This document shows positions 34,091 to 42,407 of a stretch of 53,520 bases of DNA, in pieces. The stretch's first letter is position 1; each line of letters opens with the position of its first letter. Source of the DNA: Brenneria salicis ATCC 15712 = DSM 30166 (GTDB lineage Bacteria > Pseudomonadota > Gammaproteobacteria > Enterobacterales > Enterobacteriaceae); contig NZ_QNRY01000026.1 of assembly GCF_003315515.1 (NCBI RefSeq), forward strand, positions 1 to 53,520, given 5' to 3'. Below the pieces are notes generated by a model. The model did no database searches. It was not told the origin of the DNA and was given only the letters and a program-made list of their open reading frames with translations. Position numbers and translations under genes: made by a program.

Positions 34091-37000
34091 GTCTGGCGTT
34101 GAACAAAGGCGTGATCACGCTAACCGACGGCGAGTTCGATCAGGCGGTATTCGCTCTGCCCGCCGAAGGCGAATCAAGCCGTGCGCCGTCTAACCCGGCG
34201 TGGCGACTGACCCGTCGGCAGGGGCAGTTGGTGTTGCAGCATGTTGATGGCTTGCGCTACCGGTTTGAGCATGCGCTCGGTCTGCAACTGTGTCTGACGG
34301 CGATCGAGGACCGGTCAGGAAACCGTATATCGCTGCTATGGGATCGGGCGACCCTGTGCTGGGTTGCCTTACCGGATGGCCGTCTGGTGCATGTGGAAAC
34401 CGCGCATCACCGGATTGTCAAACTGACGCTATGCGACGCGCATCGTCAGCCGCTGAAAACGTTGGCCAGTTATACCTATGACGCGCGCGGACACTTGTTA
34501 AGTGTTCGTGCGGGGGAAGGACGTAATTTTGACTACCGTTACTCGCCGGAATGGCTGTTGCGTTGGTCTGATTTGGGCTCTACCTGGGTTGAGCATGATT
34601 ACGATGAAAAAGGCTGGGCGATACGTGACAGAACCGCCGGGGGATACTGGCCGGGCCATTTCGAATATGACGATGACAACCTGACCAGCCATTATCACAG
34701 TGGTTTTGGCAGGGTGATCAGCTATGTGCGTGATGAACACAATAATATCTTGCTACGCCGCGAGCCAGATGGCGGTGAAAACCGGTTTGAGTGGGTAAAC
34801 AACCAATTGGCGGCAGAAATTGATCCGCTGGGCAATCGCACGGAATACCAGCGTAATGCATGGGGGCAAGTGACGACGGTGACGTTGCCGGATGGCGCGA
34901 TACACCGTTATGACTATGACGACGATGGTCAGTTAACCGCTTATACCGACCCGATGGGCAGCGTATGGCGTTATCAGCGTAATGCCGCTGACCAACTGGT
35001 GGAAGTGAATGACCCGGAAGGCCGCGAGTGGTTGCATCATTATCATGATAATGGCGAGTTGGCGACGCTCATCGGGCCGGATGGGGTGCTGCAACGTTAT
35101 CACTACAATGCGCGTGGCTTACTGAGCGGGCTTGAGCGCGATGACGCGCCAGCGGTCACGTTCATCTATGACGACCATGACCGTCTGACGGAACGGCACA
35201 TCGCCCATGAGCAGTGTATGCAGGTGCGTCGCTGGGAATACGAGGGGGGACGCGAGTCGCCGTCAAAAGTGATTTATGAAGACGGCAGCGAAACCCGGTT
35301 TGGTTATGACGTGGAAGGTAATCTGACCACGGTAACCGACGCGCTGGGTCAACGCTATCAGTTCCGTTACGGGGCGTTCGATAACCTGATGACCGCCACT
35401 GACCCGCTGGGCGCGACGGTGCGCTATCACTATAATGCGGAAGCCGAATTTGCCGGCGTGACCAACAGCCAGGGACGGGAGTGGCAGTATCGCTTTGACA
35501 GCAGCGGGCGTCTGAGTGAAGAGCGGCATTATGACGGCCGGTTATACCGCTACGCGTATGACGCAGCGGGTCGGCTGACGCAGCGTGTCGCCCCGGACGG
35601 CAGCGCGATACGGTATGCGCATGATGCGGCCGGGCGAGTGACGACGCTCACGACATTGAAAACGGACGGGACAACAGAGGGCGTCACGACGCTGGCGTAT
35701 GATATGGCCGGCCGGCTGGTCAGGGCGGCCAGCCCGGATGCGGTGGTGGCGTACGTCTATAACCGCGCCGGTCAGGTGGTGAGCGAAACCGTGAATGGGG
35801 AGGCGGTGACCAGCGATTACGATGCGGGCGGGCAGCGATCGGTGGTGGAGGGCGTGCTGGCCCCGCTGCGGTTGTCGTGGTCGTCGGGACAATTGTCGGT
35901 GCTGGGCATCGGGGCGCATCAGGCGCTGAGGTTCAGCCACACGGCATCGGGTCAGGAGCAGCGCAGAAGCAACGAGGCCGGATTTTCCCTGCGTCAGGAG
36001 TGGAGTCCGAACGGGTTGCTGCGACATCAGGCGCTGGAGGGGATGAGCGACGTGATGGAGCGTCGCTACCAGTATGATGTGCTGGACCGGCTGACGGGCA
36101 TCAGCGACAGTAACTGGGGCGAGCAGGCATTCAGGCTGAACGGCACGGGTCAGGTGACGGCGGAGCGTAGGGAGCAAGGGAAGCGGCGTCAGGCGAGGTT
36201 GTTTGGTTACGACAGCGAGCAGAACCTGTGTGAAATCGCCGGGATAGCGCCGGGAAAAGGCGAGACGCTGGCGGTTGCGGATGCGGCTGTGCAGTGGTCG
36301 GCGCGGTATGATGCGGCGGGCCGGTTGGTCGAGCGCGGCGATACGCAATACCGGTATGACGAGTGTGGGCGTCTGGTGGAGAAACGGACGTTGCGGGCGG
36401 GCTTCCGGGTGAAGGAAACGCGGTACGAGTGGGATGTGCAGTGGGTGTATGAGCCGGGAAGTTTTCGTCCGCTGGCGCAGGTGGAGTCAAAGGAGGGTGC
36501 GACGCGGCTGCACTATATCGTGACGGACCTGACGGGGACGGCGCGGGAGTTATGCAGTGAAGTAGGCCAGGTTCACTGGCGGGGCGAGCAGGGGCTATGG
36601 GGCGCGCATCGCGAGGAAAAAATCCCTATTCTGCGGAGACGCTACCTGGGCGATGCGGCGAACGAGGAGGTGTACTGCGACCTGCGCTATCAGGGGCAGT
36701 TATACGATGCGGAAACAGGGCTTTACTATAATCGGCATCGTTATTATGATGCGGAGGGTATTCAGCAGTATATTTCGCCTGACCCGGTGGGACTGCGTGG
36801 GGGCATCCGACCTCAGGGATATGTGCATAATCCGCTGGAATGGGTTGACCCGCTGGGGTTGGTTGGGTGTCCGGGAGAAGACGGGGCGTCAAAGGATTCC
36901 TATGGTTCTTATAGACCGGATCGTCCTTTGCCTCGTGATAAGAACGGAAATCCTGTTCCGGATACTGATGCCCCGCATACACAGTTAGGTTCTAAGAAAG

Positions 37001-37197
37001 GCAGAAAAGGAACATACACTCAAGCGAGAGAATGGGGATATGATGAAAATGGTAAACTCGTTCCTAAGCGAGATATAGATTTTACAGATCATGGGCGACC
37101 GGCTAAACATCCTAATCCTCATCAACATGATTATATTCCAAATCCTACGGGCGGGACACCTCAGCACGGCCCAGCCAGAAAGTTGGAGCTTCCATAA
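34087..37197 (+). CDS. N-terminally truncated Rhs core with C-terminal toxin tip
   Basis: An open frame of 1036 codons from ATG 34087 (rhs homology starts slightly earlier, near 34047). It encodes many YD repeats (for example [19 protein letters not shown] and [15 protein letters not shown]) and the Rhs core end [23 protein letters not shown] followed by WVDPLGL. The N-terminal region of a full Rhs effector, with PAAR, transmembrane and linker parts, is absent. After DPLGL (about 36861) comes a 110-residue variable tip, visibly richer in A and T than the core. It contains [34 protein letters not shown] and [20 protein letters not shown], resembling polymorphic toxin type 24. The stop overlaps the immunity gene start (TAATG). 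Without its N-terminus it is unlikely to be secreted by T6SS. Confidence 0.85.
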   Translation: MSLALNKGVITLTDGEFDQAVFALPAEGESSRAPSNPAWRLTRRQGQLVLQHVDGLRYRFEHALGLQLCLTAIEDRSGNRISLLWDRATLCWVALPDGRLVHVETAHHRIVKLTLCDAHRQPLKTLASYTYDARGHLLSVRAGEGRNFDYRYSPEWLLRWSDLGSTWVEHDYDEKGWAIRDRTAGGYWPGHFEYDDDNLTSHYHSGFGRVISYVRDEHNNILLRREPDGGENRFEWVNNQLAAEIDPLGNRTEYQRNAWGQVTTVTLPDGAIHRYDYDDDGQLTAYTDPMGSVWRYQRNAADQLVEVNDPEGREWLHHYHDNGELATLIGPDGVLQRYHYNARGLLSGLERDDAPAVTFIYDDHDRLTERHIAHEQCMQVRRWEYEGGRESPSKVIYEDGSETRFGYDVEGNLTTVTDALGQRYQFRYGAFDNLMTATDPLGATVRYHYNAEAEFAGVTNSQGREWQYRFDSSGRLSEERHYDGRLYRYAYDAAGRLTQRVAPDGSAIRYAHDAAGRVTTLTTLKTDGTTEGVTTLAYDMAGRLVRAASPDAVVAYVYNRAGQVVSETVNGEAVTSDYDAGGQRSVVEGVLAPLRLSWSSGQLSVLGIGAHQALRFSHTASGQEQRRSNEAGFSLRQEWSPNGLLRHQALEGMSDVMERRYQYDVLDRLTGISDSNWGEQAFRLNGTGQVTAERREQGKRRQARLFGYDSEQNLCEIAGIAPGKGETLAVADAAVQWSARYDAAGRLVERGDTQYRYDECGRLVEKRTLRAGFRVKETRYEWDVQWVYEPGSFRPLAQVESKEGATRLHYIVTDLTGTARELCSEVGQVHWRGEQGLWGAHREEKIPILRRRYLGDAANEEVYCDLRYQGQLYDAETGLYYNRHRYYDAEGIQQYISPDPVGLRGGIRPQGYVHNPLEWVDPLGLVGCPGEDGASKDSYGSYRPDRPLPRDKNGNPVPDTDAPHTQLGSKKGRKGTYTQAREWGYDENGKLVPKRDIDFTDHGRPAKHPNPHQHDYIPNPTGGTPQHGPARKLELP

Positions 37198-37565
37198 TGC
37201 AAGTAATAAACGGTGAGATGTTTTCCAAGGAAAATATAAAACTAAAATTAATTGATCTAATAAAAGCTATTCCAGAAAATGATTGGAATTGGTATCTCTA
37301 CGAAATAGATGCTATTGGATGTGCTTTGTATGGTTTATCTATGCCTGACTTTGAGGATCTGGTTTTATCAAAGAAACATGGGTTGGAAATGTCATGGAGT
37401 GAAGTTAAATTATTGGCTAATTCATTAGATGATATAAAGACTTTTTTTATCGTGGCTAGTTCTGGTTTATTATTATATGAGGACGTAGATATAGATAATT
37501 TAACGAATTGCCTTGCGATAATTAATGTTTTTGATAGTACGTTTTGGGAAGTAAAAATAAAATAA
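37197..37565 (+). CDS. Putative immunity protein for the Rhs tip
   Basis: A 122-residue acidic protein that I do not recognise as a named family. It is rich in Asp, Glu and Leu, with no signal peptide or membrane segment, and its DNA is AT-rich like the toxin tip and unlike the rhs core. Its ATG shares one base with the rhs stop codon, the typical place for the cognate immunity gene of an Rhs toxin. A strong terminator follows 6 nt after the stop. The role is inferred from position only. Confidence 0.7.
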   Translation: MQVINGEMFSKENIKLKLIDLIKAIPENDWNWYLYEIDAIGCALYGLSMPDFEDLVLSKKHGLEMSWSEVKLLANSLDDIKTFFIVASSGLLLYEDVDIDNLTNCLAIINVFDSTFWEVKIK

Positions 37566-37570
37566 ATAAA

Positions 37571-37606
37571 AGCCGGAAGTGATCGTCGATCCTTCCGGCT
37601 TTTTTA
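37571..37606 (+). terminator. Rho-independent terminator after the rhs/immunity pair
   Basis: AGCCGGAAG (37571-37579) pairs with CTTCCGGCT (37592-37600), and the inner bases GATCG/CGATC extend the stem. Six T residues follow (37600-37605). This is the clearest terminator in the window. Confidence 0.92.
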
Positions 37607-37918
37607 TTAAGCCAGCATAATCCCTCGCTCCGCCCGAATGGTTATTTTACCGGGCAGCAGTTCAATATTTAACGACTGGTCGGGCAACCCGCAGCGGGTC
37701 AGCCAGTCGCCCGCCAGATAAAGCTCGCCGTTATCGCGTATCCAGTCGGCGCCCTCGCGGTCATGGCCGCCGAGTTCAGCCAGCAGCGCGGCGATATCGG
37801 TATCCTCATCGAGTCGGGTCAGCACCAGCCCGTCGCGGTACAGGCTGATACGGAACAGGGTATTGGCGGTAAAGCCCGCCTGAGCCAGTTCGTCGCCGGT
37901 GAGCGGCAGTGCCGTGAA
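37607..37918 (-). pseudogene. SymE-like toxin remnant, N-terminally truncated
   Basis: Minus-strand frame bounded upstream by a TAG at 37919-37921. It encodes GDWLTRCGLPDQSLNIELL followed by PGKITIRAE, the AbrB-fold pattern of SymE-type type I toxins (compare GQWLEAAGF ... KVMEGCIVLT in E. coli SymE). A second, similar half precedes it: LPLTGDELAQAGFTANTLF then RISLYRDGLVLTRLD. The best start inside the fragment is ATG 37825. SymE-like genes often lie beside Rhs loci. Its 5' end is joined to a different toxin-antitoxin remnant. Confidence 0.5.
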
Positions 37919-37920
37919 CT

Positions 37921-38186
37921 ACCCATTTCAGAATCGATGAGGAGATCAAACGGCTGGCGATGCAGGCCGCCGAACGTCATCAGGTCAGTCTGACGGAGTC
38001 ATGCGTCAGCGGGTGGAAGCGGCAATCGATATAGGCAAGTCAGGGAAGAGAAGAAAACTGGTGCTGACAACGTTCCCGTTCATCATTATCTATGCGCTGA
38101 AACGAGAGATAAACGAAGTGCATATCCTGCGGATATTACATACCCATACCTCGCGCAAAGTGTCGGCGAAATACCCGCCGCGATAG
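37921..38186 (+). pseudogene. Degraded type II toxin-antitoxin pair (antitoxin middle joined to ParE/RelE-like toxin tail)
   Basis: The first frame reads HFRIDEEIKRLAMQAAERHQ then VSLTE, typical of a ribbon-helix-helix or RelB/DinJ-like antitoxin. A one-base loss near 37999 moves the continuation MRQRVEAAID into another frame. That frame then runs into RKLVLTTFPFIIIYALKREI and NEVHILRILHTHTSRK, which is the C-terminal strand region of ParE/RelE-family toxins. The start codon of the antitoxin and most of the toxin are missing. The remnant cannot encode a functional pair. Confidence 0.6.
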
Positions 38187-38371
38187 AATAAAAGAATCCC
38201 GCTTGCCCTGATTTTCTGGCGGTTTTTGCGCCCCAGTGAGAGATTCCTTTGTTATAACCTGACGTTCGCTTACCCATCGCGGGCGGTGAGTTACAGGTTT
38301 TCTCTGCATTACCCGCTACGCGTCTTATACTGTTATCTATGCCAAAGATGCTTTATTGGTGATTTTTGATG
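38187..38371. other. Intergenic region upstream of cheV
   Basis: No gene is visible. A weak inverted pair CCTG/CAGG brackets 38260-38300. The downstream part contains a sigma-28-like promoter. Confidence 0.35.
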
Positions 38372-38372
38372 T

Positions 38373-38399
38373 CATGAAATCATCATGTGCTGCCGATAA
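38373..38399 (+). promoter_or_regulatory. Sigma-28 (FliA)-like promoter for cheV
   Basis: GCCGATAA at 38392-38399 matches the FliA -10 consensus at all eight positions. The -35 region 11 nt upstream (CATGAAAT) is a poor match to TAAAGTTT. It lies 206 nt before the cheV start. A chemotaxis gene is a natural member of the FliA regulon, which raises the likelihood. Confidence 0.5.
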
Positions 38400-38605
38400 C
38401 AAAAAATGATCAACGTTGAGATACGCGATGATCACGTTTATGTGATCGCTTGGCTGAGCACAGCAACGCTATTTGGCGGTGGATAAGATCTGAAGGGAGC
38501 TACTGATCGCGAACAGTGAAGGAGCCGATGCCAGCCCTTATTCTGCTCGCATCGCGAATGTCGCCTTGTTACCGTACATTAATCATTATTCGCATTGAGG
38601 AAAGC

Positions 38606-39580
38606 ATGGATAATTTTCAAAAAGATATTGAGGAGAGAACCAACCTCACCTCTGCCAATAAGTTTGAACTCTTATTGTTCCGATTGGGTTCTGCACCATC
38701 CGCGTCAAATGATGAACAATCTGAGTTGTTCGGTATCAATGTGTTTAAGCTTCGCGAAATTGTGCCTATGCCGGCGTTGACCAAAGCGGCGGGGATGAAA
38801 TCTCCCATGCTCGGGATGGTGAATATCCGTGGGCAAATCATCCCTGTCATCGACCTTCCGGCGGTTGCGGGCTGTGTACCGGCTACCGGGCTAAACATTC
38901 TCCTTGTGACGGAATATGCGCGCAGCACCCAGGCTTTTGCGGTGGAATCCGTAGACGATATCGTTCGTCTTGACTGGAGTCAGGTGCTTGCTGCAGAGGC
39001 GGGCGTGAGCAGCAGTTATATCACGAGTATTGCACAGCTTGACAACGACAAGGCGAGTAATCGTCTGGCGCTGGTTCTGGATGTTGAACAGATACTGCAT
39101 GACATTATACCGGTTGATCGTGATATTCGGATCGAGAACGCACAAGAGAAAACATACCCGATGAAACCGGGGGCGATCGCTATTGTAGCGGAAGATTCAA
39201 AAGTTGCCCGTTCGCTCCTTGAACAAGGCTTGAATATGATGTCGCTTCCCTACAGTATGCATGTGACCGGACAGGAAGCATGGAATAAAATCAAGGCGAT
39301 AGCACAAACCGCACAAGCGGAAGGTCGACCGATTTCGGATAAAATCGGATTTGTATTAACCGATTTGGAAATGCCGGAAATGGATGGTTTTACGCTGACG
39401 CGTAATATTAAACGCGATGAGTTTCTGAAAAATATTCCGGTGATCATTCATTCTTCGCTGTCCGGCAGCGCCAACGAAGATCATGTGCGTAATGTGGGCG
39501 CAGATGCTTATGTGGCAAAATTCGAGATTAATGAACTGGCAAACGCCATCAATGGCGTACTTGATAAAGCATCCCGCTGA
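38606..39580 (+). CDS. cheV: Chemotaxis coupling protein CheV (CheW-like plus receiver domain)
   Basis: A 324-residue protein. The N-terminal CheW-like domain (about 18-170) includes FGINVFKLREIVPMPALTKA and GMVNIRGQIIPVIDLPA. The C-terminal receiver domain (about 190-322) has the acidic pair in VAEDSK (196-197), the phospho-acceptor Asp253 in LTDLEMPEMDG and the Lys of YVAKFEINEL. CheV couples chemoreceptors to CheA and is tuned by phosphorylation. ATG 38606 follows GAGGAAAG; the longer frame from 38516 lacks a ribosome-binding site. It stands alone between degraded DNA regions. Confidence 0.94.
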   Translation: MDNFQKDIEERTNLTSANKFELLLFRLGSAPSASNDEQSELFGINVFKLREIVPMPALTKAAGMKSPMLGMVNIRGQIIPVIDLPAVAGCVPATGLNILLVTEYARSTQAFAVESVDDIVRLDWSQVLAAEAGVSSSYITSIAQLDNDKASNRLALVLDVEQILHDIIPVDRDIRIENAQEKTYPMKPGAIAIVAEDSKVARSLLEQGLNMMSLPYSMHVTGQEAWNKIKAIAQTAQAEGRPISDKIGFVLTDLEMPEMDGFTLTRNIKRDEFLKNIPVIIHSSLSGSANEDHVRNVGADAYVAKFEINELANAINGVLDKASR

Positions 39581-39648
39581 TCTCAGGTTATAGCCGTATT
39601 ATTTCCTTGGCCTCTCCCTTATCGATTTCGTGATGCGGGGCGAGGTCG

Positions 39649-39765
39649 CTAAAACGGCAACGGCGTCATATCTTTCAACGTCACGCCATCACTAATCACC
39701 ATCCCTATCTCCATCTTTTCCCCGCTCTTCATCCGTCCGGTTGGACAATTTTCGTGAATAACTTC
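39649..39765 (-). pseudogene. Short C-terminal fragment of an unidentified protein
   Basis: The minus strand between an upstream TGA and a TAG encodes ENCPTGRMKSGEKMEIGMVI then SDGVTLKDMTPLPF and a stop. The residue composition looks protein-like (paired GRM/GEKME, ISDGVTLKDMTPLPF ending), but I cannot name the family. No start codon with a ribosome-binding site precedes it. The rest of 39581-40033 shows nothing else I can support. Confidence 0.3.
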
Positions 39766-40033
39766 TCATATTGATTATTTGCGTAGTCAGTGAACCTTCA
39801 ACCCTTAAAGATCATGATTTGGAATATCAGCATATTACGGTGTTGGAGACAGTACTTTTCGGTATGAGTGTCGCCATTTTGGATGCATAGCCTGATGCTC
39901 TTTTCGTTATTTCAGGTAAATATCTATCCTGCCAAATTTAGCCGCTGAGATATTTTGCCAGTAATGGTTTCCGGCGCTGCTACGCTCTAAGAACAGACCT
40001 TGTTGTCTGATACCGTTAATCATACTGATTTTC

Positions 40034-40523
40034 ATGACGACTACAGGTGCGGATATGCGGATTATGATGATGCCGATTTTGTTTCTGTTATCTGGTGTCA
40101 GCGGCGCTGGACAACATACCTTTTACCAGAAAAGCGTTTAGAAAATAGTATGTTGTACAGTATGTCAATTCTTGGCCCCATGAGTGGAATAATGACCGTA
40201 ACTATATGTCGCGCCTGTTTGCTATTGCGCAAAAGGACAATATTGGCCTTGGCGGACGAGATATTGTCCCTGATAAAAATACACAAATGGAAAATTCATA
40301 TCCATTTTCTCATCGCTATAAAAATAAACTGAATCTCGTTGCGATGGCTGTTCAGGAACCTACGTTGAGCTTTATAAATCCACAAACTAAAAAGCCATTT
40401 ACCCGACAGGAATTTACTCAATTCGCAGAGGAATATCTGGGAAACAATATTATTTTCTGGAGTACCCGCTCCCTGTGGCTGAGTCGTAAATATTATTGGA
40501 ACCCGGCTGATGATCTCTGTTAA
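40034..40523 (+). pseudogene. Degraded gene for an exported protein of unknown family
   Basis: The 5' part (ATG 40034 or 40055) encodes a signal-peptide-like MRIMMMPILFLLSGVSGAGQ and stops at 40139. In another frame the region 40149-40523 encodes YVVQYVNSWPHEWNNDRNYM, then LFAIAQKDNIGLGGRDIVPD, NSYPFSHRYKNKLNLVAMAV and FTRQEFTQFAEEYLGNNIIF, with WSTRSLWLSRK near the end. This is a coherent protein that looks like the C-terminal half of a barrel-type secreted hydrolase, though I cannot assign a family. The two parts are in different frames and the middle is missing, so the gene is inactive. Confidence 0.5.
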
Positions 40524-40567
40524 AAAGGCGAAGATTACCGGGCACGAGCACGATTGGCGCGGTGAAA

Positions 40568-40930
40568 TTATAAATCAATCACCTTACGTTTTGGGTAATG
40601 CAGGATCTTTTTAATGCACGCCAGTAAATCCGTTGGCTTGAGCAGCAACGAACTGATGCGGACATTGATGACCCTGCAATCTTCGAAGCGTTTGAAATCG
40701 TCGATAGTAATGTCGGACGCGAGGATCGCTATATCGGCGAGGGCGATGTCATGGTCGGTTATTTTGTTTTTGATGCCCAGCACGCCCTGCGTTTCGATTT
40801 TAATGGTCAGGTTGTATTCCTTCGCTAGTCTTTCAAGCTGCTCCGCCGCCATGTAAGTATGTGCGACGCCGGTGGCGCAGGCGGTAACCGCGACAATGTT
40901 GATTTTGCTTTCGCTCTTTACGTGTGACAT
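40568..40930 (-). CDS. PTS fructose-like EIIB component (FrwD-like)
   Basis: A 120-residue EIIB of the fructose family. The phosphorylated cysteine is Cys18 in VAVTACATGVAHTYMAAE. ATG 40930 is chosen over the longer frame from 40954 because GGAG lies 6 nt upstream. E. coli has a similar system with two EIIB proteins (FrwB and FrwD), and here too a second EIIB is encoded at 42065-42385. The gene follows the AraC-type regulator and is the last gene of the minus-strand PTS operon. Confidence 0.85.
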   Translation of the reverse strand: MSHVKSESKINIVAVTACATGVAHTYMAAEQLERLAKEYNLTIKIETQGVLGIKNKITDHDIALADIAILASDITIDDFKRFEDCRVINVRISSLLLKPTDLLACIKKILHYPKRKVIDL

Positions 40931-40950
40931 GATGTCTCCGCTTCTCAGTG

Positions 40951-41808
40951 TCATACCGGGTTACTTTCCCTATTCCTGCGTCTGTACTCCAGAGGCGTAC
41001 AGTCATTAATCTCCCTGAACACCTTGCAAAAGTAATTGGTATCCGTGAAGCCGCAGCGTTCGGAAATCTCATTGATTTTCAGCATGGTGCTGGTCAGCAG
41101 CGATCGTGAACGGGAGATGCGGGCGGCCTTCAGATACTCATTAAATTTCACCTCAGAGTCTTTCGAAAACAGCCGGGACAGGTAGCCTGGAGAAATATTA
41201 AAGATCTCTGCGACGCTCACCCGACTGATATCTTTATGAAAGTTATGGCTAATGTATTGTTTTATTTCATCAATCAGCGTTACCGGGCTTTTCTTTTCGC
41301 GCGCGCCGACAGTGATTTGGTGGGCGATATCGCTCAGTAGCGCATAAATGATGTGCGAGAACGTCTCACGGTTTTTATCCTGCGTCCGCGCCAGCGACTC
41401 CGCCAGATCCAGCAGCGTATCGCGCACCGTGCTGCTGGTATTTTGCAACGTGAACTTGTCCACTTCTTTGAATTGGTTGCCGTCCCAGTTAATAATGCTG
41501 AATCCGATATCCTGCTTCCAGAACACCATCGACAGCGAGATCATCGGCGCGGACCATTGCGGGAAATTCCAGCTATTGGCCGGAATATAGGTAATGGCGC
41601 CGACCGGACGATCGAATTTGACGATACGATCGTCGCCTTTTGGCAGCAGCATACTGAACACGCCCTTTACGGTGAGTTCGATTCTGGGAACGTGAAGGTG
41701 ATACGCCATAGTCGGCGCTTGGGCGTTGCCGTTGGCGACCAGTACGGCGTCGGCGCTTGCGCACAGATTGCTGAACTCACTGAGTATCGATTGTATGAAT
41801 GCGCTCAT
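40951..41808 (-). CDS. AraC family transcriptional regulator of the PTS operon
   Basis: A 285-residue protein. The C-terminal AraC/XylS domain (about 185-285) has two helix-turn-helix units: VSVAEIFNISPGYLSRLFSK and INEISERCGFTDTNYFCKVF followed by TPLEYRRR. The N-terminal part (about 1-160) is a poorly conserved sensor domain. ATG 41808 with a weak GCAGGC site is taken as the start; an ATG at 41928 would add 40 residues without support. Position inside the Frw-like cluster, like yijO in E. coli, suggests it regulates these genes. Confidence 0.85.
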   Translation of the reverse strand: MSAFIQSILSEFSNLCASADAVLVANGNAQAPTMAYHLHVPRIELTVKGVFSMLLPKGDDRIVKFDRPVGAITYIPANSWNFPQWSAPMISLSMVFWKQDIGFSIINWDGNQFKEVDKFTLQNTSSTVRDTLLDLAESLARTQDKNRETFSHIIYALLSDIAHQITVGAREKKSPVTLIDEIKQYISHNFHKDISRVSVAEIFNISPGYLSRLFSKDSEVKFNEYLKAARISRSRSLLTSTMLKINEISERCGFTDTNYFCKVFREINDCTPLEYRRRNRESNPV

Positions 41809-42064
41809 AAAAAGCCTGCATACTTGTCGTAGAGGGACCAGGATCGTAACAACGTTATTAAGAGCAAACAATGCGGCGCTTTCCGCTTTTCCGCACCTGC
41901 GCCTCAAAGATAGCGGTTTCGACGACAATAACCGTCTTCTGCCGCATTTGCTTAAGCTGGTTCATTCGGTTACCTGTTAACGTATATAGGTTAATAAAAT
42001 AGGAAGGAGGGGCCCTCTCCTTGCTATTTATTCTTTTTGTTTACAATTTATTAATTCATGCTGA

Positions 42065-42385
42065 TTATTCGTTTACGCCAAGATTTTCAGCGATTTTCTG
42101 CATAATCTCATCGGCATGGCGGACAGCCGTATTTGCGCCGACGCGAACAATTTTTTTACTGGAAAAACGGCCTTCATTTTTGATGGTGACATCATTGGTC
42201 AGAATAACCATATCCGCTTTATCAATATCGGAAGAGGTTAATTCATTTTCAATGCCTGTCGCTCCCTGGGTTTCAACTTTAATTTCCCAGCCTTTTTTTT
42301 GGGCTGCAATTAACAGAGATTCCGCCGCCATATAAGTATGGGCGACACCTGTAGGACAGGCTGTTACCGCTACCAGAATAGTCAT
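42065..42385 (-). CDS. PTS fructose-like EIIB component (FrwB-like)
   Basis: A 106-residue EIIB with the active-site cysteine Cys10 in VAVTACPTGVAHTYMAAES and the family tail around VETQGATGIENELTSSDI. Its length equals that of E. coli FrwB. It passes phosphate from the EIIA domain of the HPr-EI-EIIA fusion (45081-47594) to the sugar carried by EIIC (43678-44739). It lies 22 nt downstream of the GatZ-like gene. A 256-nt gap (42064-41809) separates it from the AraC gene. Confidence 0.9.
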   Translation of the reverse strand: MTILVAVTACPTGVAHTYMAAESLLIAAQKKGWEIKVETQGATGIENELTSSDIDKADMVILTNDVTIKNEGRFSSKKIVRVGANTAVRHADEIMQKIAENLGVNE

Positions 42386-42407
42386 GATATTTTACCTTAC
42401 GAAAATA

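Noticed and set aside
35542-36348. 268-codon minus-strand ORF opposite the rhs core
   Set aside because: Low-complexity Arg/Pro/His translation, typical antisense of YD-repeat DNA.
38220-38320. Possible tRNA-like fold between the toxin-antitoxin remnant and cheV
   Set aside because: No cloverleaf with a T-arm GGTTCGA motif or CCA-adjacent acceptor stem could be drawn; no tRNA genes were recognised anywhere in the window.
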